DNA of 64,000 bases from contig CAVZGP010000012.1 of NCBI GenBank assembly GCA_963774765.1, forward strand, positions 1 through 64,000, given 5' to 3'. The position numbers were made by a program, and so were the translations under genes. How positions within the stretch are numbered: position 1 is the stretch's first letter; the number at the start of each line of letters is the position of its first letter. Below the pieces are notes generated by a model. The model was given only the letters and a program-made list of their open reading frames with translations. It did no database searches and had not been told where the DNA came from. This DNA comes from Sva-07 sp963774765 (GTDB lineage Bacteria > Actinomycetota > Acidimicrobiia > Acidimicrobiales > Ilumatobacteraceae). Positions 43,370-52,065 of this stretch are shown piece by piece.

Positions 43370-44038
43370 TCAGTTCGCGACGGCGCGGATACGGCCGTCG
43401 AGTTCGGTGATCACTGCGTCGAAGGCCGCGGCGCGGCCATCGACAGCGGGGTCGGGCAGTGACCAGTGCCACCAACCCGGTTCGGGATCGAGTTCTTCAT
43501 GCGCCTGGTCGCACACCGTGACCACGAGGTCGCCGAGTCCGGCGGCCCCGAACACGCGCGGCGCGGCGCCGCTCAGGTCCAATCCGGCGCGCGACGCCGC
43601 AGCGATCGCTCCGGGATGCACCCGATCGGCCGGATGCGTGCCCGCTGACATCGCCCGCGCTCCGGTCCGGGCCGTCCACAGTGCTGCTGCCAGCTGAGAT
43701 CGCGCTGAATTGTGACTGCACACGAAGACCACCTGACCCGCGGGCAGTGGAGCGGCGACGCCGAGGCGGGCGAGCGGTGCGCGCACGAGGCGCACATATC
43801 GGCGGCGGCGGTCACCAGCCGAGACGAACCGTTCGATCAGCCCGACGTCTTCGAGGACGTCGAGGTGATGTGCGAGCAGATTCGTCGGCATCGAGAACCG
43901 AGCGGCGAGTTCTTTCGGCGAACGGTCGCTGAGGGCGAGGTCGTCGACGATCGCCAGGCGGACCGGTTCACCCAACGCAGCGTGGACGGCGGCACGTGGG
44001 GCCACCATGTCGTCGATGTTCGCCTGCTCCATGGCCAT
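43370..44038 (-). CDS. ArsR regulator fused to a low-molecular-weight phosphatase-type arsenate reductase
   Basis: The 222-residue fusion has an N-terminal ArsR-like winged HTH (VHAALGEPVRLAIVDDLALSD, MPTNLLAHHLDVLEDVGLIERF). A LMWPc/ArsC domain from residue about 100 follows: VVFVCSHNSARSQLAAALW (phosphatase loop C-x5-R), MSAGTHPADRVHPGA and VVTVCDQAHEELDP. One protein may sense arsenic and process arsenate. It precedes the GAPDH-arsJ genes on the same strand by 69 bp, with an operator-like sequence upstream. Confidence 0.88.
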   Translation of the reverse strand: MAMEQANIDDMVAPRAAVHAALGEPVRLAIVDDLALSDRSPKELAARFSMPTNLLAHHLDVLEDVGLIERFVSAGDRRRRYVRLVRAPLARLGVAAPLPAGQVVFVCSHNSARSQLAAALWTARTGARAMSAGTHPADRVHPGAIAAASRAGLDLSGAAPRVFGAAGLGDLVVTVCDQAHEELDPEPGWWHWSLPDPAVDGRAAAFDAVITELDGRIRAVAN

Positions 44039-44049
44039 GAGGCTACTCG

Positions 44050-44080
44050 TTCAGCCAATATTGAATCAATCGGGGCTGAA
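44050..44080. promoter_or_regulatory. ArsR-type operator upstream of the ArsR-ArsC fusion
   Basis: TTCAGCC (44050-44056) and GGCTGAA (44074-44080) flank ATTGAATCAAT (44060-44070), itself nearly palindromic. This nested symmetry, 12 bp from the start codon, is typical of ArsR-family sites. Confidence 0.55.
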
Positions 44081-44085
44081 AGAGT

Positions 44086-44433
44086 TCACCCCGTGTTCAC
44101 CAGCGCGTCACCCACTGCGGCGAGCCGTTCCGGACGAAGTCGGAACCACGCCCACTTTCCGCGCTGCTCGCGTTCGAGCACACCCGCTCGCACCAGCAAC
44201 GACAGGTGGTGGCTGACGGTCGGCTGTGTGCGATCGACCATCGCCGGTAGATCACACGCGCACGCCTCGCCCGACTCGGCCGTCCCGATGATCGACACCA
44301 ACCGCAACCGCACCGGGTCGGCGAGTGCTCGCAGCGTTTCGGCCAACTCCGATGCCTGCTCCTCGTCGAGCGCCGACCGCAACAACGGCGTACAGCACAA
44401 CTCGGCCTCAGGCGTGACATTCGGTGAATCCAC
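44086..44433 (-). CDS. arsR: ArsR-family arsenic-responsive repressor
   Basis: The 115-residue winged-HTH protein has RALADPVRLRLVSIIGTAE, ACACDLPAMVDRTQPTVSHHLSLLVRAGVLERE and several cysteines (LCCTP near the N-terminus, ACACD beside the HTH) able to bind As(III). It starts with GTG at 44433 and diverges from the ArsI/CadI gene. Confidence 0.9.
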   Translation of the reverse strand: MDSPNVTPEAELCCTPLLRSALDEEQASELAETLRALADPVRLRLVSIIGTAESGEACACDLPAMVDRTQPTVSHHLSLLVRAGVLEREQRGKWAWFRLRPERLAAVGDALVNTG

Positions 44434-44443
44434 GAACTACATA

Positions 44444-44488
44444 TTGACAGTTCTCGATGCGTTCCGCTAACATATCGATCACTGTCAA
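44444..44488. promoter_or_regulatory. Divergent ars promoter/operator region
   Basis: TTGACAGT (44444-44451) and ACTGTCAA (44481-44488) form an inverted pair. On the plus strand TTGACA is followed after 18 bp by TAACAT (44468-44473), a good promoter for the ArsI/CadI gene. The right arm gives a minus-strand TTGACA. Repression by the adjacent ArsR is likely. Confidence 0.6.
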
Positions 44489-44537
44489 AACGTCCGTCGG
44501 CTCGCCGATCGGCCATCCATCACCAAGGAGTCCACCC

Positions 44538-44960
44538 ATGCGTCTGCAACTCGCCCTCAACGTCGACGACCTCGATCAGGCGATCGAGTTCTACAGCAAG
44601 ATGTTCGGTAGCGAACCGGCCAAGATCAAGCCCGGCTACGCGAACTTTGCGATCGCGAACCCACCGCTCAAGCTCGTGTTGTTCGAAGGCGCCGGTCCCA
44701 CCGGCTCGATCAACCACCTGGGTGTCGAGACCGAGACCTCTGCCGAAGTCGTCGCCGCCGAGGCCCGCCTCGCGGACTCCGGGCTCGAGACCACCGGCGT
44801 CGACGACACCGTCTGCTGCTACGCCGAGAAGACCGAGACCTGGGTCCACGCTCCCGACGGCAACCGCTGGGAGTGGTACGTCAAGCACGGCGACACCGAG
44901 CAGCTGGTCAACACCGTCGTGTCCAGCAGCACCGGCTCCTCGGCCGGCTGCTGCGGCTGA
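44538..44960 (+). CDS. ArsI/CadI-family VOC metalloprotein
   Basis: The 140-residue product begins MRLQLALNVDDLDQAIEFYS and has NHLGVETETSAEV, DTVCCYAEKTETWVHAPDG and RWEWYV. It matches CadI, the cadmium-induced protein of mycobacteria, and ArsI, the C-As lyase. The Cys-Cys pair is kept, but the first metal His of ArsI is Gln here. A C-terminal SSAGCCG adds two cysteines. Its place beside arsR suggests organoarsenical or metal detoxification. AAGGAG precedes the ATG. Confidence 0.88.
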   Translation: MRLQLALNVDDLDQAIEFYSKMFGSEPAKIKPGYANFAIANPPLKLVLFEGAGPTGSINHLGVETETSAEVVAAEARLADSGLETTGVDDTVCCYAEKTETWVHAPDGNRWEWYVKHGDTEQLVNTVVSSSTGSSAGCCG

Positions 44961-45097
44961 CCTGCGGACCGCGTCGCCGAGCGCGGAGCTCGCCGCGGCT
45001 CCAAGGGCCGCCGACGCAGTGCCCGTAGACTGACGCCCGACGCCGGCCGACCGCTGGTCACGTGGCCGTCTCACATCTGCGAGGAAATGAGAACAGC

Positions 45098-46735
45098 ATG
45101 AGCACCGCAAGTCAATTGGGACGCGACCGTCCACTCGTGCTGGTCGTGATGGACGGCGTCGGCGTGGGCCAGGGTGACGCCTTCGATGCGGTCGCCCTCG
45201 CGAACACCCCGAATCTCGATCAGTTGGCGTCCGAGTCGTGCCGAACACTCAAGGCCCACGGAACCGCCGTGGGGCTTCCCTCGGACGCGGACATGGGCAA
45301 CTCGGAAGTCGGCCACAACATCCTCGGTGCGGGGCGCATCTTCGACCAAGGGGCGAAACGGGTCGACAACGCCATCGCGTCCGGTTCGATCTGGAAGTCG
45401 GACGCCTGGCAACAGATCGTCGACCGCTGTGCGGGTGGTGGCGGGACGCTCCACCTGATCGGTCTGTTGTCCGACGGCAACGTTCACTCGAACATCAGCC
45501 ACCTGTTCGAGATCTTGCGCCAAGCCGCCGAGGACCAGGTCTCGACGATCAGAATCCATGCGCTCTTCGACGGACGCGATGTCCCCGATCCCTCCGCCGA
45601 GCGCTACATCGCGCTGACCGAAACCGAGTTCGCGAGACACCCAGGCGTCGACATCCAATTCGCGTCCGGTGGCGGGCGCATGGTCACGACCATGGACCGA
45701 TACGGGGCCGACTGGCGCATCGTCGAGGCGGGTTGGCGAGCCCACGTCCTCGGCAGGGCTCATCCGGTACCGGATCTGTTGTCGGGCCTCGAGTGGGCTC
45801 GATCGACGGGTGTTCGCAGCGATCAGTTGCTCCCGGCGTTCACCGTGGTCGACGAGTCGCAGCAGCCGGTCGGCTCGATCGTCGACGGTGATTCCGTGGT
45901 CATGTTCAACTTCCGGGGCGACCGCGCCATCGAGTTGTCCCAGGCGTTCGAGGCGGGACCCGAGTTCGACGAGTTCGACCGGGAGCGCGTCCCCGACGTC
46001 TACTTCGCCGGAATGGCGTTGTACGACGGTGACACGAACACCCCGGCGTCGTTCCTGGTCAGCCCCGAGTCGGTCGACATGACGGTCAGCGAAATCATCG
46101 CGTCGGCCGGAATCGCGCAGTGGGCGGGGGCGGAGACGCAGAAGTTCGGGCACATCACCTACTTCTGGAATGGCAACCGGTCGAGCAAGTTCGACGACCA
46201 ATTGGAAACCTATGTCGAGATCCCCTCCGATCTCGTGCCATTCAACGAGCGGCCGTGGATGAAGTCGGCCGAGACCGCCGACGCCTCGATCGAGGCGGTG
46301 CGCTCCGGCGAGTTCGGCTTCATCAGGATCAACCTGGCCGGGGGCGACATGGTGGGTCACACCGCCGACATCGCCGCCACTCGCATAGCGGTCGAGAGCG
46401 TCGACCTGGCCATCGGTCGACTCGCGGAAGCAGTCGCGGAAGCGTCGGGATGTCTGCTCGTCACCGCGGATCACGGCAACGCCGACGACAAGGTCGAGCG
46501 CAACAGCGCGGGCGAACCACTGCTGGACGCCGACGGCTCACCCCAGTTGCGGACAGCCCACTCACTCAACCCGGTCATGTTTGCCGTACACGACTATGCC
46601 GGATCTCACGTTCAGCTTCGCGACGGTCTGCCCAACGCAGGCCTCGCCAACGTCGCGGCCACGATCCTGCAACTGCTCGACCTGGAGATCCCACCGGACT
46701 ACGAGCCGTCGCTCTTGGACTCGCCGACGAACTGA
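45098..46735 (+). CDS. gpmI: 2,3-bisphosphoglycerate-independent phosphoglycerate mutase
   Basis: The 545-residue product has VLVVMDGVGVGQGDAFD (metal site), DADMGNSEVGHNILGAG (catalytic Ser), LFDGRDVPDPSAERYI, NLAGGDMVGHTADIAA and LLVTADHGNADD (second metal site). It interconverts 3- and 2-phosphoglycerate. It lies inside the arsenic region, between ArsI/CadI and the ArsR/ACR3 genes, an uncommon place for a glycolytic gene. It converges with the ArsR gene at a 15-bp gap. Confidence 0.93.
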   Translation: MSTASQLGRDRPLVLVVMDGVGVGQGDAFDAVALANTPNLDQLASESCRTLKAHGTAVGLPSDADMGNSEVGHNILGAGRIFDQGAKRVDNAIASGSIWKSDAWQQIVDRCAGGGGTLHLIGLLSDGNVHSNISHLFEILRQAAEDQVSTIRIHALFDGRDVPDPSAERYIALTETEFARHPGVDIQFASGGGRMVTTMDRYGADWRIVEAGWRAHVLGRAHPVPDLLSGLEWARSTGVRSDQLLPAFTVVDESQQPVGSIVDGDSVVMFNFRGDRAIELSQAFEAGPEFDEFDRERVPDVYFAGMALYDGDTNTPASFLVSPESVDMTVSEIIASAGIAQWAGAETQKFGHITYFWNGNRSSKFDDQLETYVEIPSDLVPFNERPWMKSAETADASIEAVRSGEFGFIRINLAGGDMVGHTADIAATRIAVESVDLAIGRLAEAVAEASGCLLVTADHGNADDKVERNSAGEPLLDADGSPQLRTAHSLNPVMFAVHDYAGSHVQLRDGLPNAGLANVAATILQLLDLEIPPDYEPSLLDSPTN

Positions 46736-46750
46736 CGCAGGAGCGGCCCC

Positions 46751-47050
46751 TCAAAGTGCGTTGACGCCGGCCTTGAGGATCGCGAGGCCGGTGGCGTCGA
46801 CGCAATAGCGCGTTCGCGGACCTTCGATCTCGCCGTGGATCAGCCCTGCTTCACGCAGGATCCGGAGGTGCTCCGACACGGTCGACTGGGCGAGCAGGAG
46901 TTCGGCCACGAGATCGCCGGTGACGCAGGTCTCGCGGTTCGTCAGCAACTGCAGAATCGCCAACCGGGCCGGATGGGCAACCGCCTTGGCCATCGCGGCG
47001 AGGGTCTGGTCGTCGGGCGGCGCGACGAACGTGTCGACCGGAGCCGGCAT
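46751..47050 (-). CDS. ArsR-family regulator
   Basis: The 99-residue winged-HTH protein has MAKAVAHPARLAILQLLTNRE, LLLAQSTVSEHLRILREAGLI and PRTRYCVDATGLAIL. It lies 71 bp downstream of the ACR3 exporter on the same strand. An in-frame Thr/Ser-rich extension upstream is possible, but MPAPVDTF at 47050 looks the natural start. Confidence 0.87.
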   Translation of the reverse strand: MPAPVDTFVAPPDDQTLAAMAKAVAHPARLAILQLLTNRETCVTGDLVAELLLAQSTVSEHLRILREAGLIHGEIEGPRTRYCVDATGLAILKAGVNAL

Positions 47051-47121
47051 GGAGCATTCCTCCGTCGACGCTGACCGGTTCGACGGAGTGGCGGTCGACG
47101 TGGTGGTGGTCGACGTGGTTG

Positions 47122-48237
47122 TCACGGTCGTGCTCCGTGCGTGACGGGCGTGCCACTGGCGATGTCCGTGGGGTAGAAGCGGCGCCGGGCCCACAGCGAC
47201 ACGTAGACCAGGCCGACGAGCACGGGGACTTCGATGAGCGGGCCGACAACACCGGCGAGCGCCTGACCAGACGACACACCGAACACACCGATCGCGACCG
47301 CGATCGCGAGTTCGAAGTTGTTGCCGGCAGCGGTGAACGCGATCGAGGCGTTGCGGTCGTACGGGAAGCCCATCTTGAGGCCGGCGGCGAACGAACCGGT
47401 CCACATGATCGCGAAGTACACCACGAGGGGGACGGCGATACGGGCGACGTCCCAGGGATTCTCGGTGATCGCGTCGCCCTGGAGCGCGAACAGGATGACG
47501 ATCGTGAACAGCAGTCCGTACAGCGCGATCGGACCGATCCGTGGCAGAAATGTTCCCTCGTACCACTCGGTGCCCTTGCGCGGCTCGAGGATGACCCGTG
47601 TGAGGAATCCGGCGAGCAGCGGGATGCCGAGGAAGATCAGCACCGATTTCGTGATCGCCCAGACGGTGATGTCGATGCCGTCGGAGTCGAGCCCCAGCCA
47701 GCCCGGCAGGAGTTCGAGGTAGAAGTAGCCGAGGAGCGAGTACGCGACGATCTGGAACAGCGAGTTGACCGCCACCAGTACTGCTGCCAGCTCTCGGCTC
47801 CCGCACGCGAGGTCGTTCCAGATGAGCACCATGGCGATGCAGCGAGCGAGGCCGACGATGATCAGCCCGGTGCGATACTCGGGCAGGTCGGGCAGCAGCA
47901 GCCAGGCGAGTGCGAACATCAGCAACGGCCCGATCAGCCAGTTCAGCACCAGCGACATCACGAGCGAACGCCGTTCGACCACGTGGCCGATCGAGCGGTA
48001 CTTCACCTTGGCGAGCACCGGGTACATCATCGCCAGCAAGCCGACCGCGATGGGCAGCGACACCGTGTCGATCTTGACGGCATCGAGTGTGTCGTCGAGG
48101 CCGGCGAACGCCTTGCCCAGCACGATGCCGGCGAGCATCGCCACCCCGATCCACACCGGCAGGTACCGATCGAGCAACGACAGTCGAGCGACAACTGCAT
48201 CCTGCGATGGGGACCCAGTGGTCGTTTCATTCGCCAT
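47122..48237 (-). CDS. ACR3-type arsenite efflux transporter
   Basis: The 371-residue, roughly ten-helix protein has YLPVWIGVAMLAGIVLGK, IIVGLARCIAMVLIWNDLACG (the conserved Cys region of ACR3), GLKMGFPYDRNASIAFTAAGNNFELAIA and VLVGLVYVSLWARRRFYP. It expels As(III) using the proton-motive force. With the ArsR gene behind it, it forms a second arsenic operon. Confidence 0.93.
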   Translation of the reverse strand: MANETTTGSPSQDAVVARLSLLDRYLPVWIGVAMLAGIVLGKAFAGLDDTLDAVKIDTVSLPIAVGLLAMMYPVLAKVKYRSIGHVVERRSLVMSLVLNWLIGPLLMFALAWLLLPDLPEYRTGLIIVGLARCIAMVLIWNDLACGSRELAAVLVAVNSLFQIVAYSLLGYFYLELLPGWLGLDSDGIDITVWAITKSVLIFLGIPLLAGFLTRVILEPRKGTEWYEGTFLPRIGPIALYGLLFTIVILFALQGDAITENPWDVARIAVPLVVYFAIMWTGSFAAGLKMGFPYDRNASIAFTAAGNNFELAIAVAIGVFGVSSGQALAGVVGPLIEVPVLVGLVYVSLWARRRFYPTDIASGTPVTHGARP

Positions 48238-48377
48238 GTCGGGCCACTCTGATCGTCATTCGACGATGCACGATATCTGATTCGACCGTACGCAGGTGAT
48301 CTTCTGTTGCACACCGCTGGCAGACAGCCGTCTGGTCATGGTCGAACGCGGCGAGCCGCGCTCACCTCACCGGTTCG

Positions 48378-48704
48378 TCAGCTGGCAGGGCGGGTGGCGC
48401 CGAGAAACACGATGTCGGTGGTGGCCTCGATCCCTCGCCTGCTGCGGGCCGGAGTGGTGATGGTGATGCCGGGTTGGATGGTGAAGATCTCGTCGTCAAC
48501 GGTCATGGTGCCGGTTCCTTGCATGAAGTGGTAGACGGCTTCCGGCGATGGGTGGATGGGGATGGCTTGGCCGGCTTTGAGGCCGACGAGGACAGCCTTC
48601 AGGTGCTCTGTTTCCAAGATGGTGGTCGGTGACGGGCCGTGATCGTCGAAGGTCGCGGACTCTTTCCAGTTCGGATACTTCGTCGCTGTGTCGTGGTTGT
48701 GCAT
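48378..48704 (-). CDS. Cupin-domain protein
   Basis: The 108-residue product has HLKAVLVGLKAGQAIPIHPSPEAVYHFMQGTGTMTVDDEIFTIQPG in overlapping blocks, a single cupin barrel. The second metal motif is present; the first is reduced to HPSPE. AAGGAG precedes the ATG at 48704. It lies 73 bp downstream of the TetR gene, same strand, and may be co-regulated. Confidence 0.8.
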   Translation of the reverse strand: MHNHDTATKYPNWKESATFDDHGPSPTTILETEHLKAVLVGLKAGQAIPIHPSPEAVYHFMQGTGTMTVDDEIFTIQPGITITTPARSRRGIEATTDIVFLGATRPAS

Positions 48705-48777
48705 TGGAGTGTCTCCTTGGTTGGTGGTGTGGGCGGTCGCTGCGGTGGTCGGCAGGCTCGAGGCTCCGACGGATGCG

Positions 48778-49368
48778 TCACGACAGCCCTTTCGACAACC
48801 GATCAAAGCAGGAGCCGATCAGGTCGGGCAGGGCCGTGCGATGACCGGTGAGTGCCCAGTGTCGAAGCGAGGAGCGCATGCACGCCAGGGCCGTCGATGC
48901 GAGAAGTCTCGATTCGAAATCCTCGATGTGGTCGCCCGCTCGTTTGGTCAGTGCTTCGGTCAGGGCGTCTTCCCAGCCTGATTGGAGCTGGAGGCTGCGG
49001 GCGTAGACCGACGGATGTGCGGCCATGATGGTGAACCGCCGAATGAGGTCGTCGCGGCTGGCTTCATAGTCGGCGGCCACGGTGATGAACGATGCTTGCA
49101 GCGACGCCCAGGGGGCTTCGGACGACGGGCGACGGCCGAGTGTGTCGATGATTCGTTCGAGCCGGGCGGCGTAGTCGGCGAGGACGACGTCTTCTTTGGT
49201 CGGGAAGTAGTAGAAGAACGTTCTCGGCGCGATGTCCGCCGCGACGGCGATCTCTTCGATCGTGGTGCCATCGAAACCGCGTGCTTCGAACAGGCCGATG
49301 GCTGCGTCCTCGATGCAGCGGCGCCGTTCTTGCTTCTTGCGTTCGCGCAGCCCGAGCTCGTGTGTCAT
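48778..49368 (-). CDS. TetR-family regulator
   Basis: The 196-residue product has an N-terminal HTH, RCIEDAAIGLFEARGFDGTT, then IEEIAVAADIAPRTFFYYFP, and a helical ligand domain ending WALTGHRTALPDLIGSCFD. It diverges from the MMPL/ABC operon. The palindrome at 49403-49425 is the probable operator. Confidence 0.9.
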   Translation of the reverse strand: MTHELGLRERKKQERRRCIEDAAIGLFEARGFDGTTIEEIAVAADIAPRTFFYYFPTKEDVVLADYAARLERIIDTLGRRPSSEAPWASLQASFITVAADYEASRDDLIRRFTIMAAHPSVYARSLQLQSGWEDALTEALTKRAGDHIEDFESRLLASTALACMRSSLRHWALTGHRTALPDLIGSCFDRLSKGLS

Positions 49369-49378
49369 GAAGGTGATC

Positions 49379-49425
49379 TTGACAGATTATAGCGTTTGGT
49401 GCAATATCGCATTCACTGCGATATT
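49379..49425 (+). promoter_or_regulatory. TetR-controlled promoter with palindromic operator
   Basis: TTGACA (49379-49384) and CAATAT (49402-49407) lie 17 bp apart. The -10 overlaps a perfect 9-bp inverted repeat, AATATCGCA-TTCAC-TGCGATATT (49403-49425). Binding of the divergent TetR there would block the polymerase. Confidence 0.7.
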
Positions 49426-49468
49426 CTTGACGTCACTCATCCGGAACTCACCGAAGGAGGAACCGCTC

Positions 49469-51694
49469 ATGTCGAACTGGCTCTACCGTCTCGGACGATT
49501 CGCTGCACATCGCCGGGTCTTGGTCGTGGCCGCGTGGATCGTGATCGCTCTCGGCGCGGTGGTCGTCGATCGGACGGTCGGCGGTGGCACCGTCGACAAC
49601 TTCGAGGTTCCTGGCGTCGAGTCCCAACAGGCAGTCGACCTGTTGAAGGAGAAGTTCCCCGAACGCGCCGGTGCGACGGCGATGGTCGTGTTCCACACGC
49701 CGGATGGTTCCGTCGTCGACACAGACCCAGCGGCCGGCATCGCCGCCACGGTCGCCGAGGTCCGAGCTCTCGAGCATGTGGTGGCGGTGACCGAACCCTT
49801 GGCGAGCCCCCGATCGATCTCCGCCGATGGTGCGACCGCGTTCGCGTCGGTGCAGTTCGACGGATCGACCGCCGATCTCGGCCGCGACGCCGTGGATGCG
49901 CTCATCGAGACGGCCGGGCCGGCAGAGGAGGCCGGGGTCCAGGTCGAGTATGGCGGTGAACTCCCCACCGTGTTGAAGGAACGAACGACCGGGCCGGCCG
50001 AGATGATCGGCATCGTCGCTGCCCTGCTGATCTTGTTCATCACGTTCCGCAGCGTGTACTCGGCGATCCTGCCTCTCGGCGTCGCGGTGCTCGGCCTGGT
50101 CGTGGGTTTGTCACTGGTCGGGTTGCTGGGCGCGCTGATCGACATCCCATCGGTCGCCCCCCGGTTGGGCACCATGATCGGCCTCGGCGTCGGCATCGAC
50201 TACGCCCTGTTCATCCTCAGCCGCCACCGAGACAACCTCGAAGCCGGGATGGACAACACCGAATCGATCGGGCAGACCAACGCCACCGCGGGCCAAGCCG
50301 TCGTGGTCGCCGGTGGCACGGTCGTGGTCGCGATCCTCGGCCTGCAGTTGGCCGGAATCCCCTTCGTTGGTGCTCTCGGCTATTCGGCGTCGCTCGTCGT
50401 GGCCGTCGCCGTCATCGTCGCCATCACCCTGCTCCCGGCGCTCCTCGGATTCGCCGGACCACGGGTACTCGCCAAGTCCCACCGTCACGCCGCCGAACAG
50501 GCCTCGATCCACGTGGCATCCGGCGAAGCAGTCGAGGTGAACGACGGCCACAGCGGCTGGGTTCGGTGGGCGCACTGGGTGGCCTTCCATCCGTGGCGAT
50601 CGGCGATCGCGTCCACGCTGGTGCTGCTGGTGTTGGCGATCCCGGTGCTCGACATGCGCCTCGGTCAGGCCGACGCAGGAACCGACCCCACCTCCACCAC
50701 CCACCGCCGCGCCTACGACCTCCTCGCCGACGGGTTCGGCGACGGCTTCAACGGGCCGCTGCTGCTGACGGTGGACCTCGGAGCGTCCGGCGACACCGAG
50801 GTGCTCGACGCCATCGCCGTGGCGGTCGACGCCGACACTGGGGTGAGCGCAGTGTCGCCACCCGAAGTCAACGCCGCCGGCGACACCGCCGTGATCACGG
50901 CCATCCCCACCACGAAACCACAGGACCAGGAAACCAGCGACCTCGTCCACCGGCTACGTGACACCACACTGCCCGAAGCCACCGCCGGCACCGACGCCAC
51001 CGCCCTCGTCGGCGGACCGACGGCCGGGTTCATCGACCAGTCCGACAAGATCGCCGGCCGCCTGATGTGGTTCATCGCGGCCGTTGTCACACTCTCGTTC
51101 CTGTTGCTGATGATGGTGTTCCGATCCATCCTCGTCCCCCTCAAGGCCGCGCTGCTGAACCTGCTGTCGATCGGCGCCGCCTACGGCGTCGTCGTCGCGG
51201 TGTTCCAATGGGGCTGGGGCCGTTCACTGATCGGCCTCGACGAAGCCGTCCCGATCGCGTCGTTCGTGCCGATGATGATGTTCGCCATCCTCTTCGGGCT
51301 GTCCATGGACTACGAGGTGTTCATCCTGTCGCGCATCCGCGAGGAGTACTACCGGGGCCACTCGAACATCGACAGCGTCGTCGAGGGGCTCGGCGCGACC
51401 GCCAAGGTCATCACCGCCGCCGCACTCATCATGATCAGCGTCTTCCTCGGCTTCGTCGCCAGCGACGACCCCGTCGTCAAGATGATGGGCATCGGCCTCG
51501 CCACCGCCGTCGCCGTCGACGCCACCATCGTCCGCATGGTTCTCGTTCCCTCGACGATGACGCTCGTGGGTGACGCCAACTGGTGGCTGCCGGAATGGCT
51601 CGACCGGATACTTCCTCGGCTCGACATCGAAGGCGAACCCGAATCCGAACCAGACCCGACCGGCCCTGCGGCCTCCACTCGGACACCCTCGTGA
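49469..51694 (+). CDS. MMPL/RND-superfamily transporter
   Basis: The 741-residue protein has about twelve helices in two halves. Each half starts with a helix and a periplasmic loop (AAHRRVLVVAAWIVIALGAVVVD; WAHWVAFHPWRSAIASTLVL). Conserved blocks include GLGVGIDYALFILSRHRDNL, LFGLSMDYEVFILSRIREEYY and ATAVAVDATIVRMVLVP, with the proton-relay aspartates. It exports lipids or hydrophobic drugs. AAGGAGG lies nine bases before ATG 49469, well inside a longer open frame. The stop overlaps the next gene. Confidence 0.92.
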   Translation: MSNWLYRLGRFAAHRRVLVVAAWIVIALGAVVVDRTVGGGTVDNFEVPGVESQQAVDLLKEKFPERAGATAMVVFHTPDGSVVDTDPAAGIAATVAEVRALEHVVAVTEPLASPRSISADGATAFASVQFDGSTADLGRDAVDALIETAGPAEEAGVQVEYGGELPTVLKERTTGPAEMIGIVAALLILFITFRSVYSAILPLGVAVLGLVVGLSLVGLLGALIDIPSVAPRLGTMIGLGVGIDYALFILSRHRDNLEAGMDNTESIGQTNATAGQAVVVAGGTVVVAILGLQLAGIPFVGALGYSASLVVAVAVIVAITLLPALLGFAGPRVLAKSHRHAAEQASIHVASGEAVEVNDGHSGWVRWAHWVAFHPWRSAIASTLVLLVLAIPVLDMRLGQADAGTDPTSTTHRRAYDLLADGFGDGFNGPLLLTVDLGASGDTEVLDAIAVAVDADTGVSAVSPPEVNAAGDTAVITAIPTTKPQDQETSDLVHRLRDTTLPEATAGTDATALVGGPTAGFIDQSDKIAGRLMWFIAAVVTLSFLLLMMVFRSILVPLKAALLNLLSIGAAYGVVVAVFQWGWGRSLIGLDEAVPIASFVPMMMFAILFGLSMDYEVFILSRIREEYYRGHSNIDSVVEGLGATAKVITAAALIMISVFLGFVASDDPVVKMMGIGLATAVAVDATIVRMVLVPSTMTLVGDANWWLPEWLDRILPRLDIEGEPESEPDPTGPAASTRTPS

Positions 51695-52065
51695 ACGACC
51701 AGATCCCCGACGGGTTCGAACTCGCCCGCACCACACCCACCTTCGACAACGACACCGTCCCCGCCGGTCTCCTCGCAGCTCACCGCGTCGCCGACGGAGT
51801 CTGGGGTCGGCTCATCGTCCACACCGGCCGCGTCGGATTCGTGTTCGAAGACGACCCGGAACCCATCGCCGTGCTCGATGCCGGCAACAGCGTGGCCATA
51901 CCACCCGGTCGCCTCCATCACGTCGAACTCGACCAGCAGGCCACGTTCGCCGTCGAGTTCTACCGGACCAGCGCGACACCAGCCGCGGTCGAAGACGGCG
52001 CCGAGAGCACCGGCCTCGACCCACGACGAACACGCGACAACCACACCGAGCGGACGCCGACATGA
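51691..52065 (+). CDS. DUF1971-like cupin protein
   Basis: The 124-residue product has ELARTTPTFDNDTVPAGLLAAHRVADGVWGRL in overlapping blocks, VGFVFEDDPEPIAVLDAG and IPPGRLHHVELDQQATFAVEFYR. This pattern is seen in DUF1971 proteins linked to tellurite resistance. GTG overlaps the MMPL stop (GTGA) and its own stop overlaps the next ATG. Function in the efflux operon is unknown. Confidence 0.75.
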   Translation: MNDQIPDGFELARTTPTFDNDTVPAGLLAAHRVADGVWGRLIVHTGRVGFVFEDDPEPIAVLDAGNSVAIPPGRLHHVELDQQATFAVEFYRTSATPAAVEDGAESTGLDPRRTRDNHTERTPT

